64,000 bases of DNA from Bradyrhizobium campsiandrae (GTDB lineage Bacteria > Pseudomonadota > Alphaproteobacteria > Rhizobiales > Xanthobacteraceae). The notes below the pieces were generated by a model that saw only the letters and a program-made list of their open reading frames with translations, ran no database searches and was not told the origin of the DNA. The position numbers were made by a program, and so were the translations under genes. Shown in pieces: positions 32,051 through 41,900 of the stretch; position 1 is the first letter of the stretch; every line of letters starts with the position of its first letter. The stretch is from NCBI RefSeq assembly GCF_014529705.1, contig NZ_JAANIH010000011.1:62001-126000 (forward strand), written 5' to 3'.

Positions 32051-33961
32051 ATGAACGTCCAGGGGAAGAGTCTCTATCATGAGGTCCATGCGCGCTCGCT
32101 GGCGGACCCTGAAGGTTTCTGGGCCGAGGCGGCGAAGGAGATCGACTGGATCGAGCCGCCCAGGAAGATCTTCGATCCCGCCCAGGGCGTCTATGGCCGC
32201 TGGTTCACCGGTGGTGTCGTCAACACTTGCTACAATGCGCTCGACCGGCATGTCGAACGCGGCCGCGCCGACCAGGTCGCGCTGATCCACGATTCGCCGC
32301 TGACCGATTCGGTCACGAAACTCACCTATGCCGAGCTGCTGGCCGAGGTGCAGGCGCTCGCCGCCATCATGCAGGATTTCGGCGTCGCCAAGGGCGATCG
32401 CGTCATCATCTATATGCCGATGGTGCCGGAGGCGGTTGTCGCCATGCTCGCCTGCGCGCGCATCGGCGCGGTGCATTCGGTCGTGTTCGGCGGCTTTGCG
32501 GCGAAGGAACTGGCCACCCGCATCGACGATGCGCAGCCAAAACTCGTTCTCTCCGCGAGCTGTGGCATCGAGCCGGGCCGCATCGTGCAGTACAAGCCGC
32601 TGCTCGACGAGGCGATCAAGCTGGCATCGGCGAAGCCGAAGGCCTGCATCGTGCTGCAGCGTCCGCAGCTCGTTTGCGACCTCACGCCCAAGCGCGACTA
32701 TGATTGGGCAAGCCTGCGCCGCAAGGCGATGAACGAGGGCAAGAAGGCGACTTGCGTGCCGGTCGCTGCGACTGATCCGCTCTATATCCTCTACACCTCG
32801 GGCACGACAGGCATTCCCAAGGGCGTCGTGCGCGACAATGGCGGGCACCTAGTTGCCGTGAAATGGTCGATGTTCAACCTCTATGGCGTCAAGCCGGGCG
32901 AGGTCTGGTGGTGTGGCTCCGACATCGGCTGGGTCGTCGGCCACAGCTACATCATCTACGGTCCGCTGCTGCATGGTGCGACGTCGATCATGTATGAGGG
33001 CAAACCGGTGGGCACGCCCAATGCCGGCGCGTTCTGGCGCGTGATCTCGGAGCACAAGGCGGTGGCCTTGTTCACCGCCCCGACAGCGTTCCGCGCGATC
33101 CGCAAAGAGGATCCGGACGGCAAGTTCATCCGGCAATATGATCTGTCGAAATTCCGTACCCTGTTTCTCGCCGGCGAGCGCGCCGATCCCCCGACGGTGG
33201 AATGGGCGGAGCAGCAGCTGAAGGTGCCTGTCATCGACCATTGGTGGCAGACCGAGACTGGCTGGTGCATCGCCGGCAATCCGGTGGGCTTGGGATTGCT
33301 GCCGGTCAAGCACGGCTCGCCGACGGTGCCGATGCCGGGCTACCAGGTCGATGTCGTCGATGAGGCCGCCAAGCCGGTCGGTCCCAACACCATGGGCTCG
33401 ATCGTCATCAAGCTGCCGATGCCGCCCGGATGCCTGCCGACGCTGTGGAATCAGGACGCGCGCTTCAAGGAAGCGTATTTGAGTGAATTCCCTGGCTACT
33501 ACAAAACCTCGGACGCCGGCTACAAGGATGAGGACGGTTATGTCTTCGTCATGGGCCGCACCGACGACATCATCAACGTCGCCGGCCATCGTCTGTCCAC
33601 TGGCGGCATGGAGGAGATCCTGGCCTCGCATCCCGATGTCGCCGAATGCGCCGTGCTCGGCGTCAAGGATGCGATCAAGGGTGAGGTTCCCTGCGGCTTC
33701 CTGGTGCTGAAGTCCGGCGTGAAACGCGCTCCCGGCGAGATCGAGAAGGAGATCATCGCTCTGGTGCGCGACAAGCTCGGCCCCGTCGCCGCCTTCAAGC
33801 TCGCCATCACCGTCGGCCGCCTGCCCAAGACGCGCTCCGGCAAGATCCTGCGCGGCACCATCAAGAAGATCGCCGACGGCGAGACCTGGTCGATGCCGGC
33901 CACGATCGAGGATCCCAAGGCGCTGGACGAGATCGGAGAGGCGCTGAAGGGGAGGGTCTGA
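32051..33961 (+). CDS. prpE: propionyl-CoA synthetase / acyl-CoA synthetase of the PrpE type
   Basis: A 636-residue ANL ligase close to acetyl- and propionyl-CoA synthetases. Motifs: YTSGTTGIPKG, WWQTETGWCIAGNPVG, and RLPKTRSGKILRG, whose Lys598 is the residue typically controlled by acylation in this family. The N-terminal YHEVHARSLADPEGFWAEAA is characteristic of PrpE-type enzymes. It converts propionate (or acetate) with ATP and CoA to the thioester. A 17-base hairpin follows the stop. There is no prpBCD nearby, so it acts alone, perhaps for propionyl-CoA fed to methylmalonyl-CoA. Confidence 0.9.
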   Translation: MNVQGKSLYHEVHARSLADPEGFWAEAAKEIDWIEPPRKIFDPAQGVYGRWFTGGVVNTCYNALDRHVERGRADQVALIHDSPLTDSVTKLTYAELLAEVQALAAIMQDFGVAKGDRVIIYMPMVPEAVVAMLACARIGAVHSVVFGGFAAKELATRIDDAQPKLVLSASCGIEPGRIVQYKPLLDEAIKLASAKPKACIVLQRPQLVCDLTPKRDYDWASLRRKAMNEGKKATCVPVAATDPLYILYTSGTTGIPKGVVRDNGGHLVAVKWSMFNLYGVKPGEVWWCGSDIGWVVGHSYIIYGPLLHGATSIMYEGKPVGTPNAGAFWRVISEHKAVALFTAPTAFRAIRKEDPDGKFIRQYDLSKFRTLFLAGERADPPTVEWAEQQLKVPVIDHWWQTETGWCIAGNPVGLGLLPVKHGSPTVPMPGYQVDVVDEAAKPVGPNTMGSIVIKLPMPPGCLPTLWNQDARFKEAYLSEFPGYYKTSDAGYKDEDGYVFVMGRTDDIINVAGHRLSTGGMEEILASHPDVAECAVLGVKDAIKGEVPCGFLVLKSGVKRAPGEIEKEIIALVRDKLGPVAAFKLAITVGRLPKTRSGKILRGTIKKIADGETWSMPATIEDPKALDEIGEALKGRV

Positions 33962-33972
33962 GGTTCTGGCCT

Positions 33973-34011
33973 GTCATTCCGGTAGCGGTCCTGCGGACCG
34001 CCCTGAATGAC
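33973..34011 (+). terminator. hairpin after prpE inside a GTCATTCC...GAATGAC repeat
   Basis: Perfect GCGGTCC-TGC-GGACCGC stem-loop (33985-34001) nested in outer arms GTCATT / AATGAC. No T-run; may serve as terminator or as a repeat element. Confidence 0.5.
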
Positions 34012-34076
34012 CGCGTCGGGTGACTTACATTCTCCGCATTCCGCGCTAAACAGGGCCGGCTAACAGGGGATTCCGT

Positions 34077-34346
34077 ATGCCACTCGCCACCGCGACGCGC
34101 CTGCTCATGGGCGTGAGCCTTGCCATCGCGCTTTCCGCCTGCTCGGCGCGCTACCAGACGCCGACGGCGATGGGCGGTGACGACGACGATGCGGTGTGCC
34201 AGAGCCGCGGCTATGCACAGGGCTCGCCGGAATACGTGGCCTGCCGGAAGGACCGGGACGTCCAGCGCAGCGCCGCCACGGCCCGCGCCGATCGTCGCCA
34301 GCGCGACCTCGGCGAATACATGCTGAACCATCCCGAGCGGCCGTGA
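34077..34346 (+). CDS. small lipoprotein
   Basis: An 89-residue lipoprotein: signal peptide with lipobox ALSAC (lipidated Cys22), then a short acidic segment (GGDDDDAVCQSRGY) and a basic helix (ATARADRRQRDLGEYM). Two Cys after the lipobox (VCQSRGY, VACRKD) may pair. Similar short proteins with the CQSRGYAQGSPEYVACR pattern are frequent in Rhizobiales; function unknown. AGGGGA precedes the ATG. It is followed by 200 bases that hold the ompW control region. Confidence 0.75.
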   Translation: MPLATATRLLMGVSLAIALSACSARYQTPTAMGGDDDDAVCQSRGYAQGSPEYVACRKDRDVQRSAATARADRRQRDLGEYMLNHPERP

Positions 34347-34457
34347 CTTTTGCGTGTAGGGGGGGCGGAAATATATTGCCGCGCCACGGCCTCGCGCCCG
34401 CATTTTTCGTGACACATCTGCAACGCTGCGACCAAATCGTGTCGCGTCAGTCCTGAT

Positions 34458-34471
34458 TTGATCGGCGTCAA
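34458..34471 (+). promoter_or_regulatory. FNR/FixK-type box upstream of ompW
   Basis: TTGAT-CGGC-GTCAA: matches TTGAT-N4-ATCAA with one deviation and fits the broader TTGA-N6-TCAA. Its centre is about 83 bases before the ompW ATG, which leaves room for a class II promoter and a 40-base leader. Binding is inferred. Confidence 0.5.
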
Positions 34472-34547
34472 ATCCTTCACCGTCCCCTTTCTGCTCTGAC
34501 GCTCATGTTGCGCAAAGACGCGCGAGATGGCTGAAGGGGAAGTTGAT

Positions 34548-35297
34548 ATGGACGGAACGATAAGAAGCTTGGCGCGGATCGCGACGGTTGGCGCGATGCT
34601 CGCGGGAACTATTGCCTCGGTGCAGGCCGCCGATTTGCCTGTCTACAAGAAGGCACCACCGCCGGTGGAGGCGGCGTTCAATCCCTGGATGGTGCGTCTG
34701 CGCGTCCTCGGCGTGCTGCCGGACGCCGGCGGCTCGACCGTCAATGTCGCGGGCGTGCCGTCGCTGTCGTCGCCGAATTCCGGCCTCTCGATCAGCAATC
34801 AGGCGGTGCCTGAGCTCGACATCAGCTACTTCTTCACGAAGAACATCGCGGCCGAGCTGATCCTCGGCGTGACCCGGCACTCGATCAGCGGCACCGGCTC
34901 GCTCGCGAACCTGCCGATCGGCAAGACCACGCTGCTGCCGCCGACGCTGACCCTGCAATACCACTTCGACAATTTCGGCGCGTTCAAGCCTTATATCGGC
35001 GCCGGCGTGAACTACACCGTGTTCTTCAACAACTCGGCCGCCAACGTGCCGGCCGTCATCGTCGGACCGCCGGTCGGGCCCGTCACGACCACCGCTCTTC
35101 ACGTCAGTAATGCCTGGGGCGGCGCCGTGCAGTTCGGCTTCGACTACATGCTCGACCGGCACTGGGGCCTCAACGTCGACGTGAAGAAGCTCTGGCTGCG
35201 GCCGGACTACACCGCGACCGTGAGCGGGCTGGCCGTCACCGGCAACGCGCATATCGATCCGTGGCTGGTCGGCGGCGGTGTGACGTACAAGTTCTGA
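34548..35297 (+). CDS. ompW: OmpW-family outer membrane protein
   Basis: A 249-residue protein: signal peptide ending SVQAA, then an eight-stranded barrel pattern. Typical OmpW segments are MVRLRVLGVLPD, VPELDISYFFTKNIAAELIL, PTLTLQYHF, FKPYIGAGVNYTVFF and the ending VGGGVTYKF with the terminal Phe needed for barrel assembly. OmpW forms a narrow hydrophobic channel in the outer membrane. In E. coli it responds to oxygen through FNR; here an FNR/FixK-like box stands upstream. The ATG used has AAGGGGAAG eight bases upstream. Confidence 0.9.
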   Translation: MDGTIRSLARIATVGAMLAGTIASVQAADLPVYKKAPPPVEAAFNPWMVRLRVLGVLPDAGGSTVNVAGVPSLSSPNSGLSISNQAVPELDISYFFTKNIAAELILGVTRHSISGTGSLANLPIGKTTLLPPTLTLQYHFDNFGAFKPYIGAGVNYTVFFNNSAANVPAVIVGPPVGPVTTTALHVSNAWGGAVQFGFDYMLDRHWGLNVDVKKLWLRPDYTATVSGLAVTGNAHIDPWLVGGGVTYKF

Positions 35298-35307
35298 GGT
35301 CGACGTC

Positions 35308-35327
35308 GTCCCGGCGAAGGCCGGGAC
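35308..35327 (+). terminator. hairpin after ompW
   Basis: GTCCCGGC-GAAG-GCCGGGAC, a perfect 8-base stem 10 bases after the stop. The sequence resembles a very common Bradyrhizobium repeat, so its terminator role is a guess. Confidence 0.5.
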
Positions 35328-35373
35328 CACCGCGTGATCCATCGGTTGCGGGTGTGACAGAGTCACAAAGAAA

Positions 35374-35401
35374 AAACGCGGCGGGTTGTGCCGCCGCGTT
35401 T
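35374..35401. terminator. intrinsic terminator with A/T tails on both sides
   Basis: AACGCGGCGG, six-base loop, CCGCCGCGTT, flanked by an A-run on the left. On the minus strand the A-run becomes a U-run, so it suits the end of trcR. Confidence 0.75.
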
Positions 35402-35430
35402 GCACTTGGTGATGAGTGAGTGAAGGAGCC

Positions 35431-36126
35431 TTACTCCTCCTCTTCCTCGTGTTTCTTGCCGCCGAGGGTCTTCAGCTTGGCGAACACGGCGTCGACATTG
35501 AGGTCGTCGCTCGACTTCTCCGACGTCTCGTACTCGTCCTTCTTGGTGGTCTCGGAGGCCGGCAGCAGGGTGGCGCCGCCATAGTTCGCGTCGATCGGCT
35601 TTTCCTTGGCCGCACGCGCCACTTCGAAATCGAGCTCGATCTGCGAGCAGAGGCCGAGGGTCACCGGGTCGATCGGCGTCAGCTGGGACGTGTTCCAGTG
35701 GGTCCGGTCGCGGACGCTGGCGATCGTGCTCTTGGTCGTGCCAACCAGGCGCATGACCTGCGCGTCCTTCAGCTCCGGATGGCTGCGCAGCAGCCAGAGG
35801 ATGGCGCTGGGGCGCTCGTGGCGGCGCGAGACCGGGGTGTAGCGCGGGCCCTTGCGTTTGGGCTGGGGCGGCAGCACGACCTTGCTCTCCTGGAGGCGCA
35901 GCCGGTAGTCCGGATTCTTTTCGCCCTTCTCGATCTCCTCGCGGGTCAGCTGGCCGTTGGACAGCGGATCCATGCCCTTGATGCCCTGGGCGGCGTCGCC
36001 GTCGGCGATCGCGCGCACCTCGAGGGGATGCATCTTGGTGAAATCGGCGACTTGGTCGAAGGTCAGCGCGGTGTTGTCGAGCAGCCAGACGGCGGTCGCC
36101 TTGGGCATCAGAGGTGCGTTGCTCAT
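35431..36126 (-). CDS. trcR: TrcR-type cell-cycle regulator (DUF1013)
   Basis: A 231-residue DUF1013 protein, known in alphaproteobacteria as the cell-cycle transcriptional regulator TrcR. Conserved segments: MPKATAVWLLDNTALTFDQVADF near the N-terminus, and RPSAILWLLRSHPELKDAQVMRLVGTTKSTI (about residues 105-135) that looks like a DNA-binding helix pair. The last 15 residues are acidic (KKHEEEEE). A perfect AGGAG lies upstream of the ATG, excluding the nine-residue longer start. It has its own TTGCGT/TTATAT promoter and a strong terminator. It is divergent from ispH. Confidence 0.88.
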   Translation of the reverse strand: MSNAPLMPKATAVWLLDNTALTFDQVADFTKMHPLEVRAIADGDAAQGIKGMDPLSNGQLTREEIEKGEKNPDYRLRLQESKVVLPPQPKRKGPRYTPVSRRHERPSAILWLLRSHPELKDAQVMRLVGTTKSTIASVRDRTHWNTSQLTPIDPVTLGLCSQIELDFEVARAAKEKPIDANYGGATLLPASETTKKDEYETSEKSSDDLNVDAVFAKLKTLGGKKHEEEEE

Positions 36127-36205
36127 GGCAAATCTCCTTTGTGCTTCGCCCACCCCCTCAGGAGGCGAAACCGGTGGTCATCAGCGATTACAGGGAATTG
36201 CCGCT

Positions 36206-36234
36206 ATATAAGCCGGGAGGGGGTAGCCACGCAA
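36206..36234 (-). promoter_or_regulatory. putative sigma-70 promoter of trcR
   Basis: Minus strand TTGCGT (36234-36229), 17-base spacer, TTATAT (36211-36206), giving a leader of about 70 bases. Confidence 0.5.
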
Positions 36235-36256
36235 TGGTTCTGCTATAGATAGTGCC

Positions 36257-36285
36257 TTGACAGCGCCCGAAAGGGGGCCCAATTC
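36257..36285 (+). promoter_or_regulatory. putative promoter of ispH-thrB-rnhA
   Basis: Perfect TTGACA (36257-36262), 17 bases, CAATTC (36280-36285). The leader to the ispH ATG would be about 105 bases. The -10 is weak. Confidence 0.35.
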
Positions 36286-36394
36286 CCTCTCAAGTCGCTA
36301 TGACGTCCAAGCAGACCGTTTTAGGCCCTTTTCCATCCCATCGACCGTCCCCCGCCGGAAGGCGAAACGGGTGATTCGGTCCCGAGATCGCTCA

Positions 36395-37363
36395 ATGTCA
36401 GCCAAACCAGACCTCAAGATCGTGCTTTGTTCTCCCCGCGGCTTCTGCGCCGGGGTGGTCCGGGCGATCGACACCGTGGAACGGGCGCTCGATAAGTATG
36501 GCGCCCCCGTCTATGTTCGCCATGAGATTGTGCACAACAAATACGTCGTTGATGGGTTGAAAAAGAAGGGCGCCATCTTCGTCGAGGAGCTGGCGGAGAT
36601 TCCGGAAAACACCACCGCGCCGGTGGTGTTTTCGGCCCATGGCGTGCCGAAGTCGGTTCCGGCAGACGCCCAGTCGCGCAATCTGTTCTCGCTGGATGCG
36701 ACCTGCCCGCTGGTGACCAAGGTTCACCGCGAGGCCGCGATCCACTTCAAGCGCGGCCGCGAGATCTTCCTGATCGGCCATTCGCATCACCCTGAAGTCG
36801 TCGGTACGCTCGGCCAGCTGCCGGCCGGCGCGGTCACCCTGATCGAGACCGCCGAGGACGCCAAGACCATCAATCCGAAGGACCCGAACAATCTGGCCTT
36901 CGTGACCCAGACCACGCTGTCGATCGACGACACCGCGGAGATCGTGGCGTTGCTGAAAGAGCGCTTCCCGAACATCAACGGTCCGCACAAGGAAGACATC
37001 TGCTACGCCACCACCAACCGCCAACTCGCGGTGAAGAAGGTGGCGCCGGTGGTTGATGCCTTGATCGTGGTCGGCGCGCCGAACTCGTCGAACTCGCAGC
37101 GCCTGCGCGAGGTCGCCGAGCGCGAGGGGTGCAGGATCGCCGTGCTGGCGCAGCGCGCCGCCGACATCGACTGGACCAAATTCGGAAACATCACCAGCCT
37201 CGGCATCACCGCGGGCGCATCCGCACCGGAAGTGATCGTCGAGGAGATCATGGACGCGTTCGCCGAGCGCTACACGCTGCATGTGGAGACGGTCTCGGCC
37301 GCGGAAGAGAACGAGTTCTTCCCGCTGCCGCGTCAGGTGCGCCCTGAAGCTGCCGCCGAGTAA
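36395..37363 (+). CDS. ispH: 4-hydroxy-3-methylbut-2-enyl diphosphate reductase
   Basis: A 322-residue iron-sulfur enzyme of the MEP isoprenoid pathway, making IPP and DMAPP. The three cluster Cys are in place: Cys18 (SPRGFCAGV), Cys104 (DATCPLV) and Cys203 (ICYATTNRQ); the proton-donor Glu is Glu134 ([10 protein letters not shown]), and SSNSQRL binds the diphosphate. The frame is open 46 codons upstream, but this ATG matches the family's N-terminus. thrB starts six bases after the stop, and rnhA overlaps thrB, so the three form an operon, an order common in Rhizobiales. Confidence 0.96.
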   Translation: MSAKPDLKIVLCSPRGFCAGVVRAIDTVERALDKYGAPVYVRHEIVHNKYVVDGLKKKGAIFVEELAEIPENTTAPVVFSAHGVPKSVPADAQSRNLFSLDATCPLVTKVHREAAIHFKRGREIFLIGHSHHPEVVGTLGQLPAGAVTLIETAEDAKTINPKDPNNLAFVTQTTLSIDDTAEIVALLKERFPNINGPHKEDICYATTNRQLAVKKVAPVVDALIVVGAPNSSNSQRLREVAEREGCRIAVLAQRAADIDWTKFGNITSLGITAGASAPEVIVEEIMDAFAERYTLHVETVSAAEENEFFPLPRQVRPEAAAE

Positions 37364-37369
37364 TCTTGC

Positions 37370-38353
37370 ATGGCGGTCTACACCGACGTTGCCGCCGACG
37401 AGCTTGCGGATTTCCTGAAGCAGTACGATCTCGGCGAATTGCTCTCCTACAAGGGCATCGCCGAGGGCGTCGAAAACACCAACTTCCTGCTGCACACCAG
37501 CAAAGGATCGTTCATCCTCACGCTCTATGAGAAGCGCGTGGCGAAGAACGACCTGCCATTCTTCCTCGCGCTGATGACGCATCTCGCCGAGCACGGCGTG
37601 ACCTGCCCGCTGCCGGTGAAGGCGAAAGACGGCGAGGCGCTGCTCGAATTGCAGGGGCGACCCGCCGCGATCATCACCTTTCTCGAAGGCATCTGGCCGC
37701 GCAAGCCGAACGCTGTGCATTGCGCAGGCGTGGGCGATGGGCTCGCCCGGATGCATCTGGCCGGCGCGAACTTTGCGATCAAGCGCGCGAATGCGCTGTC
37801 GGTTGCGGGTTGGCGGCCGCTGTTCGATGCGGCGGCTGATCGTGCCGACGAGGTGCAACCGGGGCTGCGCGCGTTTCTCTCGGCTGAGCTCGATTATCTC
37901 TCCGGTGGCGTCTGGCCGAACAATCTGCCCGAGGGCGTGATCCACGCCGACCTCTTCAACGACAACGTCTTCTTCCTCGGCGACAAGCTCTCGGGCATCA
38001 TCGACTTCACCTTTGCCTGCAACGACATGCTGGCCTATGACGTCGCGATCTGCCTCAACGCCTGGTGCTTCGAGCCGGATCATTCCTTCAACGTCACCAA
38101 GGCCCGCGCCTTCCTCAATGCCTATGGACGGGTGCGGAAGCTGTCCGAGGCGGAGGAGGCCGCGCTGCCGCTGCTGGCGCGGGGAGCAGCGATCCGCTTC
38201 CTGCTGACGCGGCTGGTCGACTGGCTCAACGTGCCGCCCGGTGCACTGGTCAAGCCGAAGGACCCTCTCGAATACGTCCGCAAGCTGCGCTTCCACCAGA
38301 GCGTCTCCAGCGCGCGTGACTACGGGCTGATGCCGTCAGGACTGGTCGCGTGA
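37370..38353 (+). CDS. thrB: homoserine kinase (ThrB2-type, APH fold)
   Basis: A 327-residue protein of the kinase-fold homoserine kinase group typical of alphaproteobacteria, phosphorylating homoserine for threonine synthesis. Family motifs: [13 protein letters not shown] at the N-terminus, GVENTNFLL (27-41 region), the catalytic loop [13 protein letters not shown] with Asp194 and Asn199, and the metal-binding IDFTFA (Asp212). It starts six bases after ispH, and its stop overlaps the rnhA GTG. No other threonine genes are in view. Confidence 0.94.
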   Translation: MAVYTDVAADELADFLKQYDLGELLSYKGIAEGVENTNFLLHTSKGSFILTLYEKRVAKNDLPFFLALMTHLAEHGVTCPLPVKAKDGEALLELQGRPAAIITFLEGIWPRKPNAVHCAGVGDGLARMHLAGANFAIKRANALSVAGWRPLFDAAADRADEVQPGLRAFLSAELDYLSGGVWPNNLPEGVIHADLFNDNVFFLGDKLSGIIDFTFACNDMLAYDVAICLNAWCFEPDHSFNVTKARAFLNAYGRVRKLSEAEEAALPLLARGAAIRFLLTRLVDWLNVPPGALVKPKDPLEYVRKLRFHQSVSSARDYGLMPSGLVA

Positions 38354-38802
38354 GTGAGCTTCCCAACGTCACGATCTTCACCGATGGCGCCTGCTCCGGG
38401 AATCCCGGACCGGGCGGCTGGGGCGCGATTCTGAAGTTCGGCGACAAGGAAAAGGAGCTGTGCGGCGGCCAGCCGCATACCACCAACAACCAGATGGAAT
38501 TGATGGCGGCGATCTCCGCGCTGGAAGCGCTGAAGAAGCCGTGTACGGTCGATCTCTACACCGACAGCCAATATGTCCGGCAGGGCATCACGGGGTGGAT
38601 CTTTGGCTGGAAGCGTAACGGCTGGCGCACCGCCGACAAGAAGCCGGTCAAGAACGTCGAGCTATGGCAGCGCCTCGATGCGGCGCTCAAGGCGCATCAG
38701 GTACGCTGGCATTGGGTGAAGGGTCACGCCGGCCATCCCGAGAACGAACGCGCGGATCAGCTGGCGCGGGATGGGATCGCGAAGGCGAGGTTGCAGAGTT
38801 AA
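38350..38802 (+). CDS. rnhA: ribonuclease HI
   Basis: A 150-residue RNase HI with the full metal-binding set Asp12, Glu50, Asp72 and Asp136, and the basic handle region ([21 protein letters not shown]) that grips the RNA/DNA hybrid. It removes RNA from hybrids such as Okazaki primers and R-loops. It starts with GTG inside the thrB stop (GTGA), so translation is coupled. It is the last gene of the ispH-thrB-rnhA operon. Confidence 0.96.
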   Translation: MSELPNVTIFTDGACSGNPGPGGWGAILKFGDKEKELCGGQPHTTNNQMELMAAISALEALKKPCTVDLYTDSQYVRQGITGWIFGWKRNGWRTADKKPVKNVELWQRLDAALKAHQVRWHWVKGHAGHPENERADQLARDGIAKARLQS

Positions 38803-38912
38803 GGCACGTTGCCTGCCAACTCCGTTGCGTGGCTCAAGCGCAGCGAAACGGGTGGCCTTGATGCACGAAGGCGATGACTCTCGTGCCGCCCTGCTATCCT
38901 TACGATGTTTGC

Positions 38913-41900
38913 TTACCACTGATAGCGCACCGCGCCTTTGCCGGCGTAGCTGTTGGTCACGTCAGAGAATTCGCCCTCAAAGGTTGCGGCGACCGACCAG
39001 TTGTTCAGCCACCTCATCTCGACCGATGCCGTCGTCAGGGCGGATTCGCTGGCCCGGGCGGCGCCGTTGACGACGAAAGATGCGCCGGGCAGGCTCTGGA
39101 ACGTGCTGGCGGCCGAGCGGTTCGGGTTGAAATCATGCGCCCAGGCCAACCGGCTACGCAACGTCAGCACGCCATTCGATAGCGCAAGCGATTTGTCGGT
39201 GCGGAAGCCAAGCTCACTGCGGCTATCGACAACGCTTTGGGCTGCATAGGCCAGCGCAAAGGTCGGAGTGCCGGCCACGACGCTTTCGGCATAGGCGGGC
39301 AGGTTGAAGAGCGTGAATTGCCCTGCTGCGTAAGGCGTGATGCCGACACCGCCGATCCGTGGCGTGACGAAGCGGTAGCCGCCCTCGAGACGGCCGGAAT
39401 ACGCATTGGCATTGAATTCGGCGCGAAGCTGGTCGATGCCGGCGACAGTGACCGTGCGATTCGTCGTGACGTCCTGCCAGCCATAGGCGAGGCCGGCCGA
39501 GACATAGGCCGCACCTTGAGCATGGCGCACATAGGCGCCGGCCTGGAACAGGTCGGAGCGGCCGGAGCCTCCATTCGTCACGGAAAAATTCGTGCCGCCG
39601 CCGGCCAGCGCAAAGCCGGCGACGGTGTTCGGCGAGAACAGGTAGTCGGCGCCGACGGCGGTGCCGTAGATGCTGCTGGACGTGTTGTTCGATCCCGTTG
39701 CCGTGTTGCCGTCAGTCGATTGCGAACCGCCAAAGCCTGCAACCCAAACGTTCCAGCGCAGTTGGAATGCCGCGGCGGGTGGCGCCTTGGTGAACATCGC
39801 ATACGCATCGTTGGTCTTTCCGGCCGTATAAGCGCTGACGCTGCCGCTCTCTCCAGCAAAGCCCGACGCGCCCGGCCTGAAATCCGTTTCGTCGGTCCGA
39901 TTCGCGAACGGATCGGTGAGAAGCCCCATGAACTGGTTCATGGCGTCAAACGTCGTCTGTTGCGAGCCGGTCGCGGTCTCGCCGGAGATTTGCGTCAGCG
40001 CATTGGACAGATTGGTACCGGTCAGGTTGAACAGGTTGAGGAAGCCGGGGGGCAGCGTGCCGCCGCTGTTGAAGAAGTTGTTGAGCGCATTGGCGACGCT
40101 TTGCTGATTGCCGTTGGGCGCCGACGGAAGCGGACCAAGCGCCGACACCAGGTTGAGTACCACGTCGGTGTTGGTGTAGCTCAGGCTCGCGGTGAAGTTG
40201 GCCAGATTGACGGTCTTCAACGTATCGAACTTGGTGCCGCCGAGCCCAGCCGAATGCAGGATGGTGTATTGCTTGCTCAAACTGCTGCCGGGTGCGAACA
40301 CCGCCTGCACGGTGCCGGACAGCGCGGCGTTGCCGGTGACATTGGCGCGTGAAGCCGTCGCGGCGTTGACCTGCACGAGATAGATGGCAGCGGACGTGAA
40401 GGCGAGATTGCCGGCGACCGTCAGCGTTCCCGGCGTGCCGGTGAGCAATCCCGGCACCACGGTGCCGGGCGCCAGGATGCCGCCATTGATCTGCGTGGTG
40501 CCGACCGTTCCGGTGCCGCTGAGCACGCCGGGAATATTGTTGATGGAACTGTTGACCGTGGTCAGGACCGAGCTTGCAGTCGAGCCGTCCACCTCCAGGA
40601 AGCCGCCTACCGTGGTGGTGCCGGTGTAGGTGTTGGTGCCCGAGAGAACCACCTCGAGAGTTGAACTGATCAGGGGCACGGCGAGCGAACCGGTCCCCGC
40701 GAGCGCCGCACTGATAGTGCCGGATTGGATTTGGATGGTTCCCGACGAAGCCAGGGTACCGTTGGTGATGGCACCGGCGAGCATCGACAGGCCGCCGTTT
40801 TGCGTTTGTGTCGTCCCGCCGAGATCGAGCGTGGAGCTGCGACTGAGCAGCTCGATCGAATTTGACGCAAGACCCAGCGTGCTGGCGCCACTCAACCGCA
40901 AGCCCCCGAAACCGATCGAGGTCGAGCCTGAATATGTGTTGGCGCCTGAAAGTGTCAGGATCCCGTCCGAAAACTTCGAGAAATTGCCGCTGCCCGAGAT
41001 GACGCCGGAGAATGTGGTGTCGGCTTTATAGAAGCCGTTTATCAAGAGGTTTCCGACGCTGCCCAGGGTGACGTTGCCTGCGCCGGCGAGCGACCCAATA
41101 AGGCCGCTGTGACCATTGAGATCGAGGGTGGCGCCCGCGGCGACCGTGACCGCGCTTTGCGGCGCGAACACAAACTCGTTTCCTGCGCGCAGCGTTCCGG
41201 CGAGAATGTTGGTCGGCCCGCTGTAGCCTCCGGGATTCGATGGAATGGTGCCCGTGAGGGTCAGGGTGCCGGTCCCGGACTTGGTCAGGCCGCCGGTGCC
41301 GCTGAAAGATCCTCCGAAGGTCACGTTGTTGCCGTTGGTGTCGAACGTGCCGCCGCCCGCATTCATGGTCACGGCACGCGTCGCCGCGAGCGTCATGCTG
41401 TTGGTGAATTGCAGCGTCCCGCCGTTGAAGGTGAGACCGCCGGTCGACGCGCCGAGATTCTGGTCGGCCGACACCGAGAGCTTACCTCCGGTCAGAGTCG
41501 TGCCGCCGGTGTAGCTATTCGCTCCGGTGAGGCTTGTGGTGCCCGCGAGCACATTGACCGAACCGCCGCCGCCAATCGTCGGGGCGAAGACGTAGTTTGC
41601 CGAGGTGTGATTGAAATTGATCGTTCCTGTGCCGGCGCCGAACGATACGCTCGCGGTATTCAATGTGCCCGGCGCCGCCGCCGAGCTTCCACCGGGCGCC
41701 CCGATATTCAGCGTTCCGCTTGATCCGGCTTGCACCGCCACCTGAAGCGCTGCCGCCGTCACCGAGCCGCCGTTCGCGATGGTGAGCGTCCCGGCGCCGC
41801 TGCTTCCGACGACAATGTTTCCGGTCGAATTCCACGTCGAGCCCGCGCCTGTCACGGTGACTGCGCCCTGCGCCGGGGATGTGAGGCCGAGCGTACCGGT

